Below the pieces are notes generated by a model. The model saw only the letters and a list, made by a program, of their open reading frames with translations. It searched no databases and was not told the origin of the DNA. 64,000 bases of DNA from Schauerella fraxinea (GTDB lineage: Bacteria; Pseudomonadota; Gammaproteobacteria; Burkholderiales; Burkholderiaceae_B): assembly GCA_030849945.1 (NCBI GenBank), contig JAVDKK010000002.1, forward strand, positions 558,001-622,000, read 5' to 3'. Below, piece by piece: positions 1-8,991 of the stretch (position 1 is its first letter; each line of letters begins with the position of its first letter). Made by a program: the position numbers and the translations under genes.

Positions 1-938
1 TACAGCCGTACGCCCGTGCCTTCATCGGCCAGCACTTCAGCCACGGCCGAGCCCAACCCGCCCAGCACGTTGTGCTCCTCGGCCGTCATCAAGAGTGACG
101 AACCCGCTGCCGCCTTGAGCACCGCGGCGCGGTCCAATGGCTTGATCGTCGGCATGTCGATCACGCCCACGGAGTAGCCGGCGGCATTGAGCGCCGTGGC
201 CGCGGCCAGTGAGGCGTGAACCGTGATGCCGCACGCGATCAGGGTGAGATCGCGGCCCTCCGAGTGCACGATGGCGCGGCCGAATTCAAACGGCGTGTCG
301 TCGGCATACACCTGCGGATCGCGGCCACGGCCGATGCGGAAATAGATCGGTTCGGGCCACGTTGCCGATGCCTTGATGGCGGCCGCCAATTGCGGACCAT
401 CCGCGGGCGACACCACGGTCAGGCCGGCGATCGCACGCGTGGTGGAAATATCCTCGGTGGCGTGATGCGACGTGCCGTAAAAGCCCAGGCTGATGCCGGT
501 GTGATGCCCGATGAGGCGCACCGGCAGCTTCGTATACGCCACGTCCATGCGGATCTGTTCGCAGCACAACAGCGCCATGAATGACGCGAACGTGGCGACG
601 AACGGCATGTGTCCGCAAGTGGCCAGGCCTGCCGCGGCCGACACCATGTTTTGCTCCGAGATGCCGAACTGCACGTAGCGCTCGGGATACGCCTGCGCAA
701 AGCGGTTGAGACCATTGGAGTACTGCAGATCGGCCGACCCCGCCACGACCGGATGGCCGGCTTCGGCCAAGGCGATCAACGCGTCCGAGAGGTAGTTGAG
801 CCCGGGATTGACGGCATTGAGCGCGCGGTACTGCCATGAGTCTGGCGAGGATATCGTTGCGGCCGAGACGGGTTGGCCTGCATTGCCGGCAACACCGCTT
901 GTGGCGGCCACGTGGCCGGTGGTATGCGTTGTGGTCAT
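1..938 (-). CDS. Transketolase C-terminal subunit (partial, runs off the window)
   Basis: This is the C-terminal half of a split transketolase: the pyrimidine-binding domain followed by the start of the transketolase C-terminal domain. Read from the ATG at 938 it contains FGISEQNM, the segment with the catalytic glutamate that activates thiamine diphosphate, then FYGTSHHATEDI and a C-terminal stretch ending at the window edge with no stop. It begins one base after the stop of the N-terminal subunit, so the two are co-transcribed and presumably form an alpha2beta2 enzyme. About 312 residues are visible, close to full length for such subunits. The substrate is unknown; split transketolases are used in special sugar pathways as well as in the pentose phosphate cycle. 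The N-terminus, about 30 residues rich in Thr, Ala and Gly, looks poorly conserved. Confidence 0.9.
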   Translation of the reverse strand, partial: MTTTHTTGHVAATSGVAGNAGQPVSAATISSPDSWQYRALNAVNPGLNYLSDALIALAEAGHPVVAGSADLQYSNGLNRFAQAYPERYVQFGISEQNMVSAAAGLATCGHMPFVATFASFMALLCCEQIRMDVAYTKLPVRLIGHHTGISLGFYGTSHHATEDISTTRAIAGLTVVSPADGPQLAAAIKASATWPEPIYFRIGRGRDPQVYADDTPFEFGRAIVHSEGRDLTLIACGITVHASLAAATALNAAGYSVGVIDMPTIKPLDRAAVLKAAAGSSLLMTAEEHNVLGGLGSAVAEVLADEGTGVRL

Positions 939-939
939 G

Positions 940-1797
940 TCAGATCTCCCGCGCCATGATTTCGTCGATGGCGGCTGCGGCATCGTCCGGCGCCAGGTAG
1001 CCCAGGTGCCAGCCCGGTTCGGTTTCCATGAACGACACGCCCTTGCCTTTCAGCGTTTTCGCGATGATGCACGCCGGTTGTTGACGGCCCTCGTCGGCTT
1101 TCAGACGTCGCAGCAGCGCCGTCAGATCGTGCACGTTGTGGCCATCCACCTCATGCACTTCCCAGCCGAATGCGCGCCATTTTTCCTTCAATGATTCCAC
1201 GCCCATCACGTCGTCCACCCGGCCGTCGAGCTGGTAGCCGTTGCGGTCCACGATGGCGATCAGACGCCCGAGCTTGTTGTGCGCGGCAAACAATGCCGCT
1301 TCCCACACCTGCCCCTCCTGCATCTCGCCGTCGCCCAGCATCACGAATACGTTGAATGTTTGCTTATTGAGCCGCCCGCCCACGGCCATGCCCACGCCGT
1401 TGGACAAGGCATGACCGATCGAGCCGGAACTGAAATCAACGCCCGGCACCTTGGTCATGTCGGGATGATCGCCCAACGGGCTGCCCAGACGGGTGTAGTC
1501 GTCCAGCCACGCTTTGGGGAAGAAACCGTGATCGGCGAGTATCGGAAAAAGTCCGACGGCTGCATGGCCCTTGCCCATCAGAAACCGGTCGCGATCCACC
1601 CAGGTGGCATCGCCCGGTTTGAGGGTCATCACGTCGTAGTACAGCGCCGCAAAGATTTCGGCGCAGGAAAAAACCGAACTGTAGTGTCCGATCTTGGCGA
1701 TCTCGATCAGGCGGATCGTTTCAAGCCGGACGAAGCGGGCTTTGTCTCGCAGGACCTGGATCTCCTCCACGGTCGGGTTGTGAGGCGCATGCGGCAT
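940..1797 (-). CDS. Transketolase N-terminal subunit
   Basis: A 285-residue thiamine-diphosphate-binding half of a split transketolase. GKGHAAVGLFPILADHGFF and the TPP motif GDGEMQEG, followed about 20 residues later by a conserved NGYQLDG asparagine segment, are visible. An AGGAA ribosome site precedes the ATG. It is the first gene of an operon that continues into the C-terminal subunit and past the window edge. Its promoter region is shared with the divergent GntR regulator and holds the AT-rich palindrome at 1815-1833, so regulation by that GntR protein is likely. The family assignment is firm; a housekeeping role is less likely, because housekeeping transketolases are normally one chain and this pair sits in a catabolic regulon. 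Confidence 0.93.
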   Translation of the reverse strand: MPHAPHNPTVEEIQVLRDKARFVRLETIRLIEIAKIGHYSSVFSCAEIFAALYYDVMTLKPGDATWVDRDRFLMGKGHAAVGLFPILADHGFFPKAWLDDYTRLGSPLGDHPDMTKVPGVDFSSGSIGHALSNGVGMAVGGRLNKQTFNVFVMLGDGEMQEGQVWEAALFAAHNKLGRLIAIVDRNGYQLDGRVDDVMGVESLKEKWRAFGWEVHEVDGHNVHDLTALLRRLKADEGRQQPACIIAKTLKGKGVSFMETEPGWHLGYLAPDDAAAAIDEIMAREI

Positions 1798-1814
1798 GGC
1801 GCTGTTCCTTTCGG

Positions 1815-1833
1815 TTTAGAATATATGATATAT
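1815..1833. promoter_or_regulatory. Putative GntR operator in the divergent transketolase/GntR promoter region
   Basis: The 19 bases TTTAGAATATATGATATAT contain ATATAT-G-ATATAT, a 6-1-6 palindrome. An identical 19-base copy lies at 12976-12994, upstream of the Liv transporter operon. FCD-type GntR regulators typically bind short AT-rich palindromes of this kind, and the nearest regulator gene begins 86 bases away. Identity of the two copies is seen directly; binding by the 1919-2623 product is inferred. Confidence 0.65.
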
Positions 1834-1918
1834 AATATAGCCAATGCGCCGGTTTGTGGTGGCGGCACGCTAGAATTCTTTCTCAAGCATCAAGTCCCCA
1901 TCCCGCATTGCCCATGAC

Positions 1919-2623
1919 ATGACCAATCTCAAGCCGGTAAAAAAAGAAAACCTGTCCGTCAGGGTCTATAACGAAATCCGCAACGCCTTGATCAACGGGC
2001 AGTACGAGCCTGGCGAGCGGTTGATCATCGGCGAGCTGGCGCAAGAGTTGGGCGTATCGATCACGCCCGTGCGCGAAGCCATTTTTCGATTGATCAGCGA
2101 GCAAGGGCTGGAGATGCAGGCGGCCACCGCCGTGTATGTGCCGTACGTCAATTCCGAAAAGCTCTGGGAAATCCAGCAGATTCGGTTCCACCTCGAAGGC
2201 ATGGGCGCTGCCGAAGCGGCGAAAAAGATCACCCGCAAGCAATTGGATAACCTGATTGCGCTGCAAAAGGACTTCATCGCCCACACCGCGTCCGACCCCA
2301 AGCGCGCCAGCTACCTGAACCGCAAGTTCCACTTCGCGATTCTCGAGGCGAGCCGGATGCCAACGCTGCAAAACACCGTCGAGGCGTTTTGGGTGGTCAC
2401 GGGCCCGATCCTCAAGATTTTCCACATCAAGACGGCCGGTCTGGACTACTCCGACGGCCAGCATCGCCACGAAGCCATCCTGGAAGCGCTCGAGGCGCGC
2501 GACCCGGAAGCGGCGGCGCGCGCCATTCAGGAAGATCTGATGTGGGGCGGCAAGATCATGATCGATTGGTTGGTCGAAAAAGAAAAGGAACAGGAATTCC
2601 AACCCAAGCCCACACGCAAGTGA
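1919..2623 (+). CDS. GntR family regulator, FCD (FadR/VanR) subgroup
   Basis: A 234-residue transcription factor. Residues about 10-78 form the winged helix (LSVRVYNEIRNALINGQYEPGERL, here given as two parts: LSVRVYNEIRNALING and QYEPGERL, then VSITPVREAIFRL). The rest is an all-helical FCD ligand domain with the usual histidines (RKFHFAIL and GQHRHEAIL). Effectors of this group are usually small carboxylates or sugar acids. It is followed 9 bases later by the iron-containing dehydrogenase gene and diverges from the split transketolase genes. The matching palindromes at 1815 and 12976 suggest it controls both flanking operons, probably as a repressor released by the pathway substrate. An in-frame alternative start does not exist close upstream; another ATG at 1914 is out of frame. 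Confidence 0.93.
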   Translation: MTNLKPVKKENLSVRVYNEIRNALINGQYEPGERLIIGELAQELGVSITPVREAIFRLISEQGLEMQAATAVYVPYVNSEKLWEIQQIRFHLEGMGAAEAAKKITRKQLDNLIALQKDFIAHTASDPKRASYLNRKFHFAILEASRMPTLQNTVEAFWVVTGPILKIFHIKTAGLDYSDGQHRHEAILEALEARDPEAAARAIQEDLMWGGKIMIDWLVEKEKEQEFQPKPTRK

Positions 2624-2632
2624 GGAGACAAC

Positions 2633-3703
2633 ATGCTGAAGGTATTTGGCAGTCCGAGCCGCTATATACAAGGGCCGGACGCAATTGAGGTACTGGGCCG
2701 TTCGGCGGCCCTGTTCGGCCGCCATGCGGCGCTGGTGATCGATCGTTATGTGCATGGCGTGCTGGGCGAACGGTTGCGCGGGCTGTGCCGCGAACATGGC
2801 GTCACCTTGCACGATATGGTGCTCGACGGCGACCTGACGCCGGACGTCGTCGCCAGCTTGTGCGAGCAGGCTGCAGGCATTTCGCCCACGCTCGTGATTG
2901 CGGTGGGCGGCGGAAAATCGCTGGATGCGGGCAAAGCGGTGGCGCATGCGTCGCATTGCCATCTGATCACGATGCCCACCGTGGCCTCCAACGATGCGCC
3001 CACCAGCAAGAACTACGTGCTGTACGACGCCCACCACAATCTGCTGGCAGTCGAACACATGTTGTTCAATCCCACGATGGTGATTGTGGACACCAAACTG
3101 ATCGCCACGGCGCCGGCGCACTTTTTTCGTGCCGGCCTGGGCGATGCCATTTCCAAGAAATTCGAAGCGGCGCAATGCGATCGGAACCAAGGCAAGAACA
3201 TGTTTGACGCGGGGTCCACCGCCACCGCGCAACTGATTGCCGACGGTTGCGCCCGTACCCTGCTCGAGTGCGGCGAAGCGGCCCTCGAAGCCGCCGGCAC
3301 CGGGGTGCCCACGCCTGCATTCGAACGCGCCGTGGAAGCGATGATCCTGATGAGCGGCCTGGGGTTCGAAAGCGGCGGATTGTCGATCGCACATGCCTTG
3401 ACTCGTGGGTTGCCGCGCATTGCGGGCGTGGGCCCCGCATTGCACGGATTGCAAGTGGCGGTTGGACTGCTGGTGCAACTCGATCTCGAACGCCGGTCCG
3501 ACAGCACGCTGGCCGAACTCACGCGCTGGTACGGCCGCGTGGGGTTGCCGACCACCCTGCGCGAACTCGGCGCGACCGCCATCCATACCGAACAGGTGCG
3601 AGAGGCGGCACGGCTGACCTTGAAGGCGCGCCATGCCGCAAACTTCGACTACACGCTTTCTGAAGACGATCTGACGGCGGCGCTCCTGCGCCACGCCGGC
3701 TGA
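2633..3703 (+). CDS. Iron-containing alcohol dehydrogenase, glycerol dehydrogenase-like
   Basis: A 356-residue member of the glycerol dehydrogenase branch of group III (metal-dependent) alcohol dehydrogenases. It shows the NAD-binding GGGKSLDAGKA, the family motif TMPTVASNDAPTS, and the metal ligands in GLGDAI, IAHALTRG and PALHG. These enzymes oxidise polyols such as glycerol or reduce the matching ketones. Its ribosome site (GAGGAGACAAC) lies directly after the GntR stop, so the two genes form one operon. Set beside a transketolase, an enzyme acting on a short polyol or hydroxyketone is a reasonable guess, but the true substrate cannot be read from sequence. Confidence 0.9.
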   Translation: MLKVFGSPSRYIQGPDAIEVLGRSAALFGRHAALVIDRYVHGVLGERLRGLCREHGVTLHDMVLDGDLTPDVVASLCEQAAGISPTLVIAVGGGKSLDAGKAVAHASHCHLITMPTVASNDAPTSKNYVLYDAHHNLLAVEHMLFNPTMVIVDTKLIATAPAHFFRAGLGDAISKKFEAAQCDRNQGKNMFDAGSTATAQLIADGCARTLLECGEAALEAAGTGVPTPAFERAVEAMILMSGLGFESGGLSIAHALTRGLPRIAGVGPALHGLQVAVGLLVQLDLERRSDSTLAELTRWYGRVGLPTTLRELGATAIHTEQVREAARLTLKARHAANFDYTLSEDDLTAALLRHAG

Positions 3704-3719
3704 GCCGGCGCGCGCCATT

Positions 3720-4655
3720 TTAGAAGTTCACGTTCGCGTGGCCCTTGAGTTGCAGCTTCTCGCGGGCTTCGTCGGGCGTGGCGACTTCCAGGTTGAGCGC
3801 TTCGAGAATGGTGCGAATGCGCTCGACCTGCTGGCGATTGGACGCGGCCAATTCGCCCGGTCCGATCCACAGCGAATCTTCCAGCCCCACCCGCACATTC
3901 GAGCCCATTGCCGCACCGATCGTTGCCAGCGGCATCTGGTTGCGACCGGCGCCCAGGATCGACCACTCGTAGGCGTCGCCAAACAAACGGTCGGCCGTGC
4001 GCTTCATATGCATCAAATCTTCGGGATGGGGGCCGATGCCGCCAAGCAACCCGAATACCGATTGAATGAATGGCGGCGACTTGACCAGGCCTCGATCCAG
4101 GAAGTGCTTCAAGTTATAGAGATGGCTGATGTCGTAGCATTCGAACTCGAAGCGCGTGCCGTTCTCGTTGCCGATGGCCAGGATGTCTTCGATATCCTGG
4201 TAGGTGTTGCGAAAGATCAGCGAACGACTGTTCTCGAGATGTTCGCGCTCCCATTGATGCTCGAATTCCTTGAAGCGATCCAGCATCGGATACAGGCCGA
4301 AGTTCATCGAGCCCATATTCAGCGAAGCCAATTCCGGCTTGAACGTCGACGCCGGCCGCATCCGCTCGGCCACCGTCATGTGCGGGCTGCCCCCGGTCGT
4401 GATGTTGATGACCGCGTTGGTTTCAGCCTTGATGCGCGCCAGGAACGGCTCGAACATCGCCGGATCCTGCGTGGGCTTGCCGGTTTCGGGGTCGCGTGCG
4501 TGCAGATGCAGAACGGCGGCACCGGCCTGCGCGGCACCGATGGCCGCATCGGCGATCTCATCGGCGGTCACGGGCAGATACTGCGACATGCTGGGCGTGT
4601 GAATCGCGCCGGTAACGGCGCACGTGATCACGACTTTTTGCTTGGGCTTTGCCAT
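3720..4655 (-). CDS. Beta-keto acid cleavage enzyme (BKACE/Kce family)
   Basis: A 311-residue protein of the 3-keto-5-aminohexanoate cleavage family (former DUF849). BKACE enzymes use acetyl-CoA to cleave a beta-keto acid into acetoacetate and a new CoA thioester. The N-terminal VVITCAVTGAIHTPSMS, the zinc motif HLHARDP and the later glutamate in VRVGLEDSLW are all present. The start at MAKPKQK was chosen because the family begins there and an AGAGACG ribosome site precedes it; the upstream open frame is the 3' end of the next gene. It is the last gene of the long operon that starts at 12917 and overlaps the carnitine-dehydrogenase-like gene by 28 bases. In known clusters that pairing converts a beta-hydroxy acid to a beta-keto acid and then cleaves it. 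The actual substrate (dehydrocarnitine or another) is not known. Confidence 0.93.
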   Translation of the reverse strand: MAKPKQKVVITCAVTGAIHTPSMSQYLPVTADEIADAAIGAAQAGAAVLHLHARDPETGKPTQDPAMFEPFLARIKAETNAVINITTGGSPHMTVAERMRPASTFKPELASLNMGSMNFGLYPMLDRFKEFEHQWEREHLENSRSLIFRNTYQDIEDILAIGNENGTRFEFECYDISHLYNLKHFLDRGLVKSPPFIQSVFGLLGGIGPHPEDLMHMKRTADRLFGDAYEWSILGAGRNQMPLATIGAAMGSNVRVGLEDSLWIGPGELAASNRQQVERIRTILEALNLEVATPDEAREKLQLKGHANVNF

Positions 4656-5584
4656 TCGTCTCTCCGTTCTAGTTTGTGACGCATCAACTGCATCAATTTT
4701 TCGTCGCGCCAGAAGCGGCGCGCAGGCAGGTCTTGTTCGGTCAGAAGCGCACGACGTTGCTCGGACAGGTTGTCGATCAGGTCGCCGTCCCACGGCACGC
4801 ATGCGTTCTGCGTGGAGCCGATCCCGGCATACATGCCACCGTAGCGCGCGCAGTAATCGGCAATGCCGCCCGGCGCATTCAGATCGATGGTCTCGAACGG
4901 CCCCATGAACGACCAGCGCAAGCCCAGGCCATCCTTGATGGTGGTGTCGATATCCTCGGCGGTGGCGACGCCCGCCTGCACCAGCCGAAAGGCCTCCTGC
5001 AGCAGTGCGCCCTGCAGACGATTGAGCACGAAGCCTTCAATCTCATGGTTGACCGTGACGGGCTTTTGCCCCACGGCTTCCATGATCGCGCGCGCTTGTG
5101 CAATGGCCTCGGGCGACGTCCAGGGCGCACCACTCAACTCCACGACCGGAATCAAATAAGGCGGATTGACCGGGTGCGCCACCAGGCAGCGCGCACGGCC
5201 GGCGAGATGCTCGGTAAACAAACTGGCCGGTATGCTCGAAGTAGAGCTGCCGATCACCGCATCGGGCGCGGAAAGTGTGTCGAGCTGGGTAAAGAGCGCC
5301 CGCTTGATATCCACGTTTTCGGGTGAATTTTCCTGGATATAGTTCGCGCCCTTGAGCGCCTCGGACAACGTGTCGGCAACGGTGACGCGCTGCGCGACGG
5401 CGTCCACATCGGTGAGCAAACCGTGCGCTTCAAGTTCGCGCAACTGCTGCACGATCAGCGTGCGCGCCTCGCCCAGTGCAGCCGCATTCACGTCGAACAG
5501 GCGCACTTGCCAGCCTTTGCGTGCGAATACGATGGCCCAGCCCTGACCGATCAACCCGGTACCGATAATGGCGGCGGTCGACAT
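4628..5584 (-). CDS. 3-hydroxyacyl-CoA/L-carnitine dehydrogenase-like NAD-dependent dehydrogenase
   Basis: A 318-residue protein of the 3-hydroxyacyl-CoA dehydrogenase superfamily, closest in layout to L-carnitine dehydrogenase and lambda-crystallin/L-gulonate 3-dehydrogenase. The Rossmann motif GTGLIGQGWA begins at residue 8. ENSPENVDIK, SSTSSIPAS and the catalytic-histidine motif HPVNPPYLIPVVEL follow, and the C-terminal helical domain (EGFVLNRLQGALLQEA) is complete. The ATG at 5584 follows a GGGGAGAAGC ribosome site and gives the usual N-terminus MSTAAIIGTG. It would oxidise a beta-hydroxy acid that is then cleaved by the downstream BKACE enzyme. Carnitine is one candidate; no other carnitine/betaine catabolic gene is visible here. 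Confidence 0.88.
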   Translation of the reverse strand: MSTAAIIGTGLIGQGWAIVFARKGWQVRLFDVNAAALGEARTLIVQQLRELEAHGLLTDVDAVAQRVTVADTLSEALKGANYIQENSPENVDIKRALFTQLDTLSAPDAVIGSSTSSIPASLFTEHLAGRARCLVAHPVNPPYLIPVVELSGAPWTSPEAIAQARAIMEAVGQKPVTVNHEIEGFVLNRLQGALLQEAFRLVQAGVATAEDIDTTIKDGLGLRWSFMGPFETIDLNAPGGIADYCARYGGMYAGIGSTQNACVPWDGDLIDNLSEQRRALLTEQDLPARRFWRDEKLMQLMRHKLERRDEWQSPSKKS

Positions 5585-5598
5585 ACGCTTCTCCCCGT

Positions 5599-6381
5599 TC
5601 AATACAGTTTCTGGGTAAAGCCATCGACCACGATGGCCTGGCCCGACACGCTGCGCGCGGCTTCGCTCGCGTTGAAGAGCGCCATGTTCGCGATGTCGCG
5701 TGCGGTGACCATGCGGCCCAGGGCAGCCTGGTTTTCGTAAAGCGACGCGATGTCGTCCACCGGCTGCCCGAGTGTTTTGGCTTTGGCCTCGATCACGGCG
5801 CGAATGCGCGGGCCTTCAACCGCGCCCGGCAGAATGGCGTTGACGCGAATGCCGTACGCGCCCAATTCGATGGCAAGCGACTTGGTGAAGCCGATCACGG
5901 CCCACTTCGAGGCCGAGTACACCGAGCGGCCCGAAAAGCCCAAATGGCCGGCCGCCGACGACATATTGATCATCACGCCAGCCTTCGATTGCTTGAGCAA
6001 CGCCACGGCTTCGCGCGCACACAGAAATTGCCCGGTGATGTTGACGGCGAGTGTGCGATCCCAATCGGCCTTCGACAGCGTTTCGACCAGTCCGGTCGGC
6101 CCTGCCACGCCTGCATTGTTGATCAGGATGTCGAGTCCACCGAGCTTGGCTTGCACTTGTTCGAAAAGCGCGGCTACGCTGGCTTCGTCAGACACATCGG
6201 TGACCGACGTGTGGATGTCCGGGCGCTCGCGGGCCAGATCCTGCAGCCGTGCAGCGTTCACATCGCACACGAATACGCGCGCGCCGGCGTCATGAAAAAC
6301 GTGGGCCATCTCCAGTCCCAACCCGTCGGCGCCGGCGGTAATCAGCACTTTTTTACCGTGGTAATTCACTTCCTTGAACAT
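5599..6381 (-). CDS. Short-chain dehydrogenase/reductase (SDR)
   Basis: A 260-residue classical SDR. The nucleotide motif is TAGADGLGLEMA, slightly off the usual TGxxxGxG. DINNAG-equivalent ILINNAGVAGP, the catalytic serine region MSSAAGH, the YSASK active-site tyrosine/lysine and a complete C-terminus (SGQAIVVDGFTQKLY) are present. The start at MFKEVNYHG follows a CGAGGAGAC ribosome site. The gene is 14 bases upstream of the dehydrogenase at 4628-5584 and within the same operon. Substrate unknown; a sugar-acid or hydroxy-acid oxidation step fits the setting. Confidence 0.9.
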   Translation of the reverse strand: MFKEVNYHGKKVLITAGADGLGLEMAHVFHDAGARVFVCDVNAARLQDLARERPDIHTSVTDVSDEASVAALFEQVQAKLGGLDILINNAGVAGPTGLVETLSKADWDRTLAVNITGQFLCAREAVALLKQSKAGVMINMSSAAGHLGFSGRSVYSASKWAVIGFTKSLAIELGAYGIRVNAILPGAVEGPRIRAVIEAKAKTLGQPVDDIASLYENQAALGRMVTARDIANMALFNASEAARSVSGQAIVVDGFTQKLY

Positions 6382-6503
6382 CGATGTCTCCTCGCTTTTA
6401 TTGGGTGATGGCACACCATGGCGGTGTTGCGCCGCGATTGACCGGTCGCGCGTCGGGATGCGCGCTTGTCAGGACCGGTATGGGCGCCAGGGTGTGCCGC
6501 GTA

Positions 6504-7271
6504 CTAGGTCATGAGCCAACCGCCTGCCACGTCGAGCACTTGGCCCGTCACAAATCGCGCCTGGTCGGAGGCCAGAAACACACATGCATCGGCCACCTCT
6601 TCAGGCGTGCCCAAACGCTTGAGCGCCGTCACGCGCGCTACCGCGTCGTTGATTTCCTGTGGCACCGATTTGAGCAACGGCGTGCTGATCCGGCCGGGAG
6701 CCAGGCCATTGACGGTGATATTGAATTCGCCCAGTTCGGCCGCCCAATGCCGCGTCAGACCCAACAACCCGGCCTTGGTGGCGGCATAGTGGGCGGCGAC
6801 GATATCGCAGTAGGCCTTGCCGGCCACAGACGACATATTGATCACGCGTCCCGCGTGGCATTCGATCATGTGCGGCGTGGCCAGGTGCGTCATGTAGAAC
6901 ACACTGTTCAGATTGACGGCCATCACCTTTTCCCACTCAGTGGGCGGCATTTCCCACACGCGCAGGGCACGGCCATTGGTCTTGGGTGAGATACCCACGT
7001 TGTTGACCAGAATGTCCGCACCGCCGAGCGCGGTAGCGATCTCGTCATACGCGCGTTTGCAGGCGTAGAACTGTGCGACGTCGGCCGCCACGAACTTGAC
7101 CGTGTGGCCGGCTGCGCGCAGCCGCGCTTCGAAAGCCCGGCCGCCCGCGTCATCGAAATCGATCAACCCCACGCGTGCGCCCTGCCCTACGAACGCCTCC
7201 ACGATCGCCGAACCGATGCCGCCTACGGCGCCGGTGACCATCACCGTCTGGCCTGCAAACGCCGCATTCAT
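6504..7271 (-). CDS. Short-chain dehydrogenase/reductase (SDR)
   Basis: A 255-residue classical SDR with TGAVGGIG at residue 13, ILVNNVGIS, the catalytic MSSVAG serine and YAATK tyrosine/lysine, and the C-terminal VLDVAGGWLMT. Its ATG overlaps the stop of the quinone oxidoreductase gene by one base (TGATG), so translation is coupled. A 122-base gap follows before the next SDR; I see no gene in it. The two SDRs in this operon differ clearly in sequence and probably act on successive intermediates. No specific substrate can be assigned. Confidence 0.9.
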   Translation of the reverse strand: MNAAFAGQTVMVTGAVGGIGSAIVEAFVGQGARVGLIDFDDAGGRAFEARLRAAGHTVKFVAADVAQFYACKRAYDEIATALGGADILVNNVGISPKTNGRALRVWEMPPTEWEKVMAVNLNSVFYMTHLATPHMIECHAGRVINMSSVAGKAYCDIVAAHYAATKAGLLGLTRHWAAELGEFNITVNGLAPGRISTPLLKSVPQEINDAVARVTALKRLGTPEEVADACVFLASDQARFVTGQVLDVAGGWLMT

Positions 7272-8263
7272 CAGCGCACCTTCAACACGATCTTGCCGAT
7301 GTGGGTGCTGCTTTCCATCAGCGCATGCGCTTTGGACGCCTCAGCCAACGGAAACTCGGCATGAATCACCGGTCGACATTTGCCTTGTTCAAGCAACGGG
7401 ATCACTTCGTCGACCAGGGCCTGGGCGATCTTGCCCTTGTCCTCATCCGAGCGCGGCCGCAAGGTAGAACCGGTAAACGTCAGGCGTTTGGTCATGATGG
7501 GCATGGCATCGATACTGGCCTTGCTGCCCTGCAGGAAGGCGATCTGCACCATGCGGCCATCGATGGCCAGGCTGCGGATATTTTTGTTGATATAGTCGCC
7601 GCCGACCATATCGAGAATCACGTTGACGCCGCGGCCTTCGGTGGCCGCTTTCACCACCGCTTCGAAGTCCTCATCCTTGTAGAGGATCGTGCGCGTGGCG
7701 CCTGCCTTCTTGCAGGCTTCGGCCTTGTCGGCATTGCCGACGGTGGTCCACACTTCGGCGCCGAATGCCGCCGCCAATTGAATCGCGGTGAGCCCGATCC
7801 CGCTCGAGCCGCCGTGTACGAGGAGCTTCTCGCCGGCCTTCAACGCACCGCGTTCGAATACGTTGGTCCACACGGTGAAATAGTTCTCGGGGATGCACGC
7901 GGCCGACTGCATGTCCACGCCCTCAGGCACAGGCAAACAATGCCGCTCATCGGCCAGGCAATATTCGGCATAGCCGCCGCCTGGCGTGAGCGCGCAAACG
8001 GCGTCGCCCACTTTACGGTTCTTCACCTCCGAGCCAACCGCCACGATGGTGCCCGACACTTCCAGACCCAAATAGGGCGACGCGCCCGGCGGCGGTGCGT
8101 AAGACCCGGCACGCTGGAGCACTTCCGGACGATTGACGCCCGCGTAGGCCACTTCGATCTCGACCTGGCGGCCGGTGGGCGCCGTGCGTTCGCGTTCGGC
8201 GATATGCAGCACTTCCGGGCCGCCGCCTTCGCCATGATCGATAAACTTGAATGTTGCTGCCAT
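7271..8263 (-). CDS. NAD(P)H-quinone oxidoreductase, zinc-free medium-chain family (PIG3/QOR-like)
   Basis: A 330-residue medium-chain reductase. The N-terminal GroES-like domain includes VAYAGVNRPEVLQRAG and SPYLGLEVSGTIVAVG, followed by the NADPH-binding VHGGSSGIGLTAIQLA and the C-terminal THIGKIVLKV. Zinc ligands are absent, as in quinone oxidoreductases and enoyl reductases of this branch. The start at MAATFKF was preferred because it follows a GAAGGAT ribosome site and matches the family length; nine extra in-frame codons upstream run into the intergenic gap. It lies between the Liv transporter genes and the SDRs in one operon. The family is certain, its job in this pathway is not. Confidence 0.9.
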   Translation of the reverse strand: MAATFKFIDHGEGGGPEVLHIAERERTAPTGRQVEIEVAYAGVNRPEVLQRAGSYAPPPGASPYLGLEVSGTIVAVGSEVKNRKVGDAVCALTPGGGYAEYCLADERHCLPVPEGVDMQSAACIPENYFTVWTNVFERGALKAGEKLLVHGGSSGIGLTAIQLAAAFGAEVWTTVGNADKAEACKKAGATRTILYKDEDFEAVVKAATEGRGVNVILDMVGGDYINKNIRSLAIDGRMVQIAFLQGSKASIDAMPIMTKRLTFTGSTLRPRSDEDKGKIAQALVDEVIPLLEQGKCRPVIHAEFPLAEASKAHALMESSTHIGKIVLKVR

Positions 8264-8286
8264 CTGATAATCCTTCGAGACTGGGC

Positions 8287-8991
8287 TCAATGCCCGAGGT
8301 AAGCGCGCTTGACGTGGGGGTCGTTGAGCAATTCCTGACCCGTGCCGCTGCGCACGATGGCCCCATTCTCCAGCACATAACCGCGATCGGCCAAACGCAA
8401 GGTGCGAAACACGTTCTGCTCCACAAGCAGCACCGTGACACCATGCGACGTTACATTGCGGATCACGTCGAACATCTGTTGCACCAGCAGGGGCGACAAC
8501 CCCAAGGACGGCTCATCGAACACCAGCATTTTCGGATCCGACATCATGCCGCGCGCGATCGCCACCATCTGCTGCTCACCGCCCGACAGCGACCCGGCAA
8601 ACTGCGTCAGTCGCTCCTTCACACGCGGAAAAATGTGCAGTACTTCGTCGAGTTTCTGTTTGACGATCGGGCGCGCCGCCCGCTTGTACGATCCCATCAG
8701 CAGATTGTCTTTCACCGTAAAGCTGGGAAAGAGCTGCCGGCCTTCGGGGATCATTGTGATGCCCGCATCCACGATATCGCCCGCGCTGCGATTCGTGAGG
8801 TCGTGACCCTCGAATTCGACGCGGCCTTGCGTGGCGGCGATGACGCCGCACAGGGTTTTGAGCGTGGTGGTCTTGCCTGCGCCGTTGGCGCCGATCAGCG
8901 TGACGATCTCGCCGGCGTTGACTTCAAAATCCAGGCCGTTGAGCACCTGGGTCTTGCCATAGCCCGACATTAAATTGGATACCTTAAGCAT
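8287..8991 (-). CDS. livF: Liv-type ABC transporter ATP-binding protein
   Basis: A 234-residue ATPase with Walker A GANGAGKTT, signature LSGGEQQMVAIARG, Walker B MLVFDEPSLGLSP and a C-terminal HVKRAYLGH typical of LivF. It energises the branched-chain-amino-acid-type importer encoded upstream. The start overlaps the end of the livM-livG fusion by 8 bases. The Liv (HAAT) family also imports many amides, aromatic acids and other carboxylates, so leucine is not implied. The position directly before catabolic genes points to the pathway substrate. Confidence 0.94.
   Translation of the reverse strand: MLKVSNLMSGYGKTQVLNGLDFEVNAGEIVTLIGANGAGKTTTLKTLCGVIAATQGRVEFEGHDLTNRSAGDIVDAGITMIPEGRQLFPSFTVKDNLLMGSYKRAARPIVKQKLDEVLHIFPRVKERLTQFAGSLSGGEQQMVAIARGMMSDPKMLVFDEPSLGLSPLLVQQMFDVIRNVTSHGVTVLLVEQNVFRTLRLADRGYVLENGAIVRSGTGQELLNDPHVKRAYLGH

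Noticed and set aside
1883..3718. A 611-codon open frame on the minus strand
   Set aside because: It is antisense to the GntR and dehydrogenase genes, has no ribosome site or domain, and is His/Arg/Gln-rich as expected of shadows in GC-rich DNA.
4628..5584. A carnitine degradation operon
   Set aside because: The dehydrogenase and BKACE pair fits, but no betaine or dimethylglycine genes or carnitine transporter marks are present, and the transketolase and alcohol dehydrogenase do not fit.
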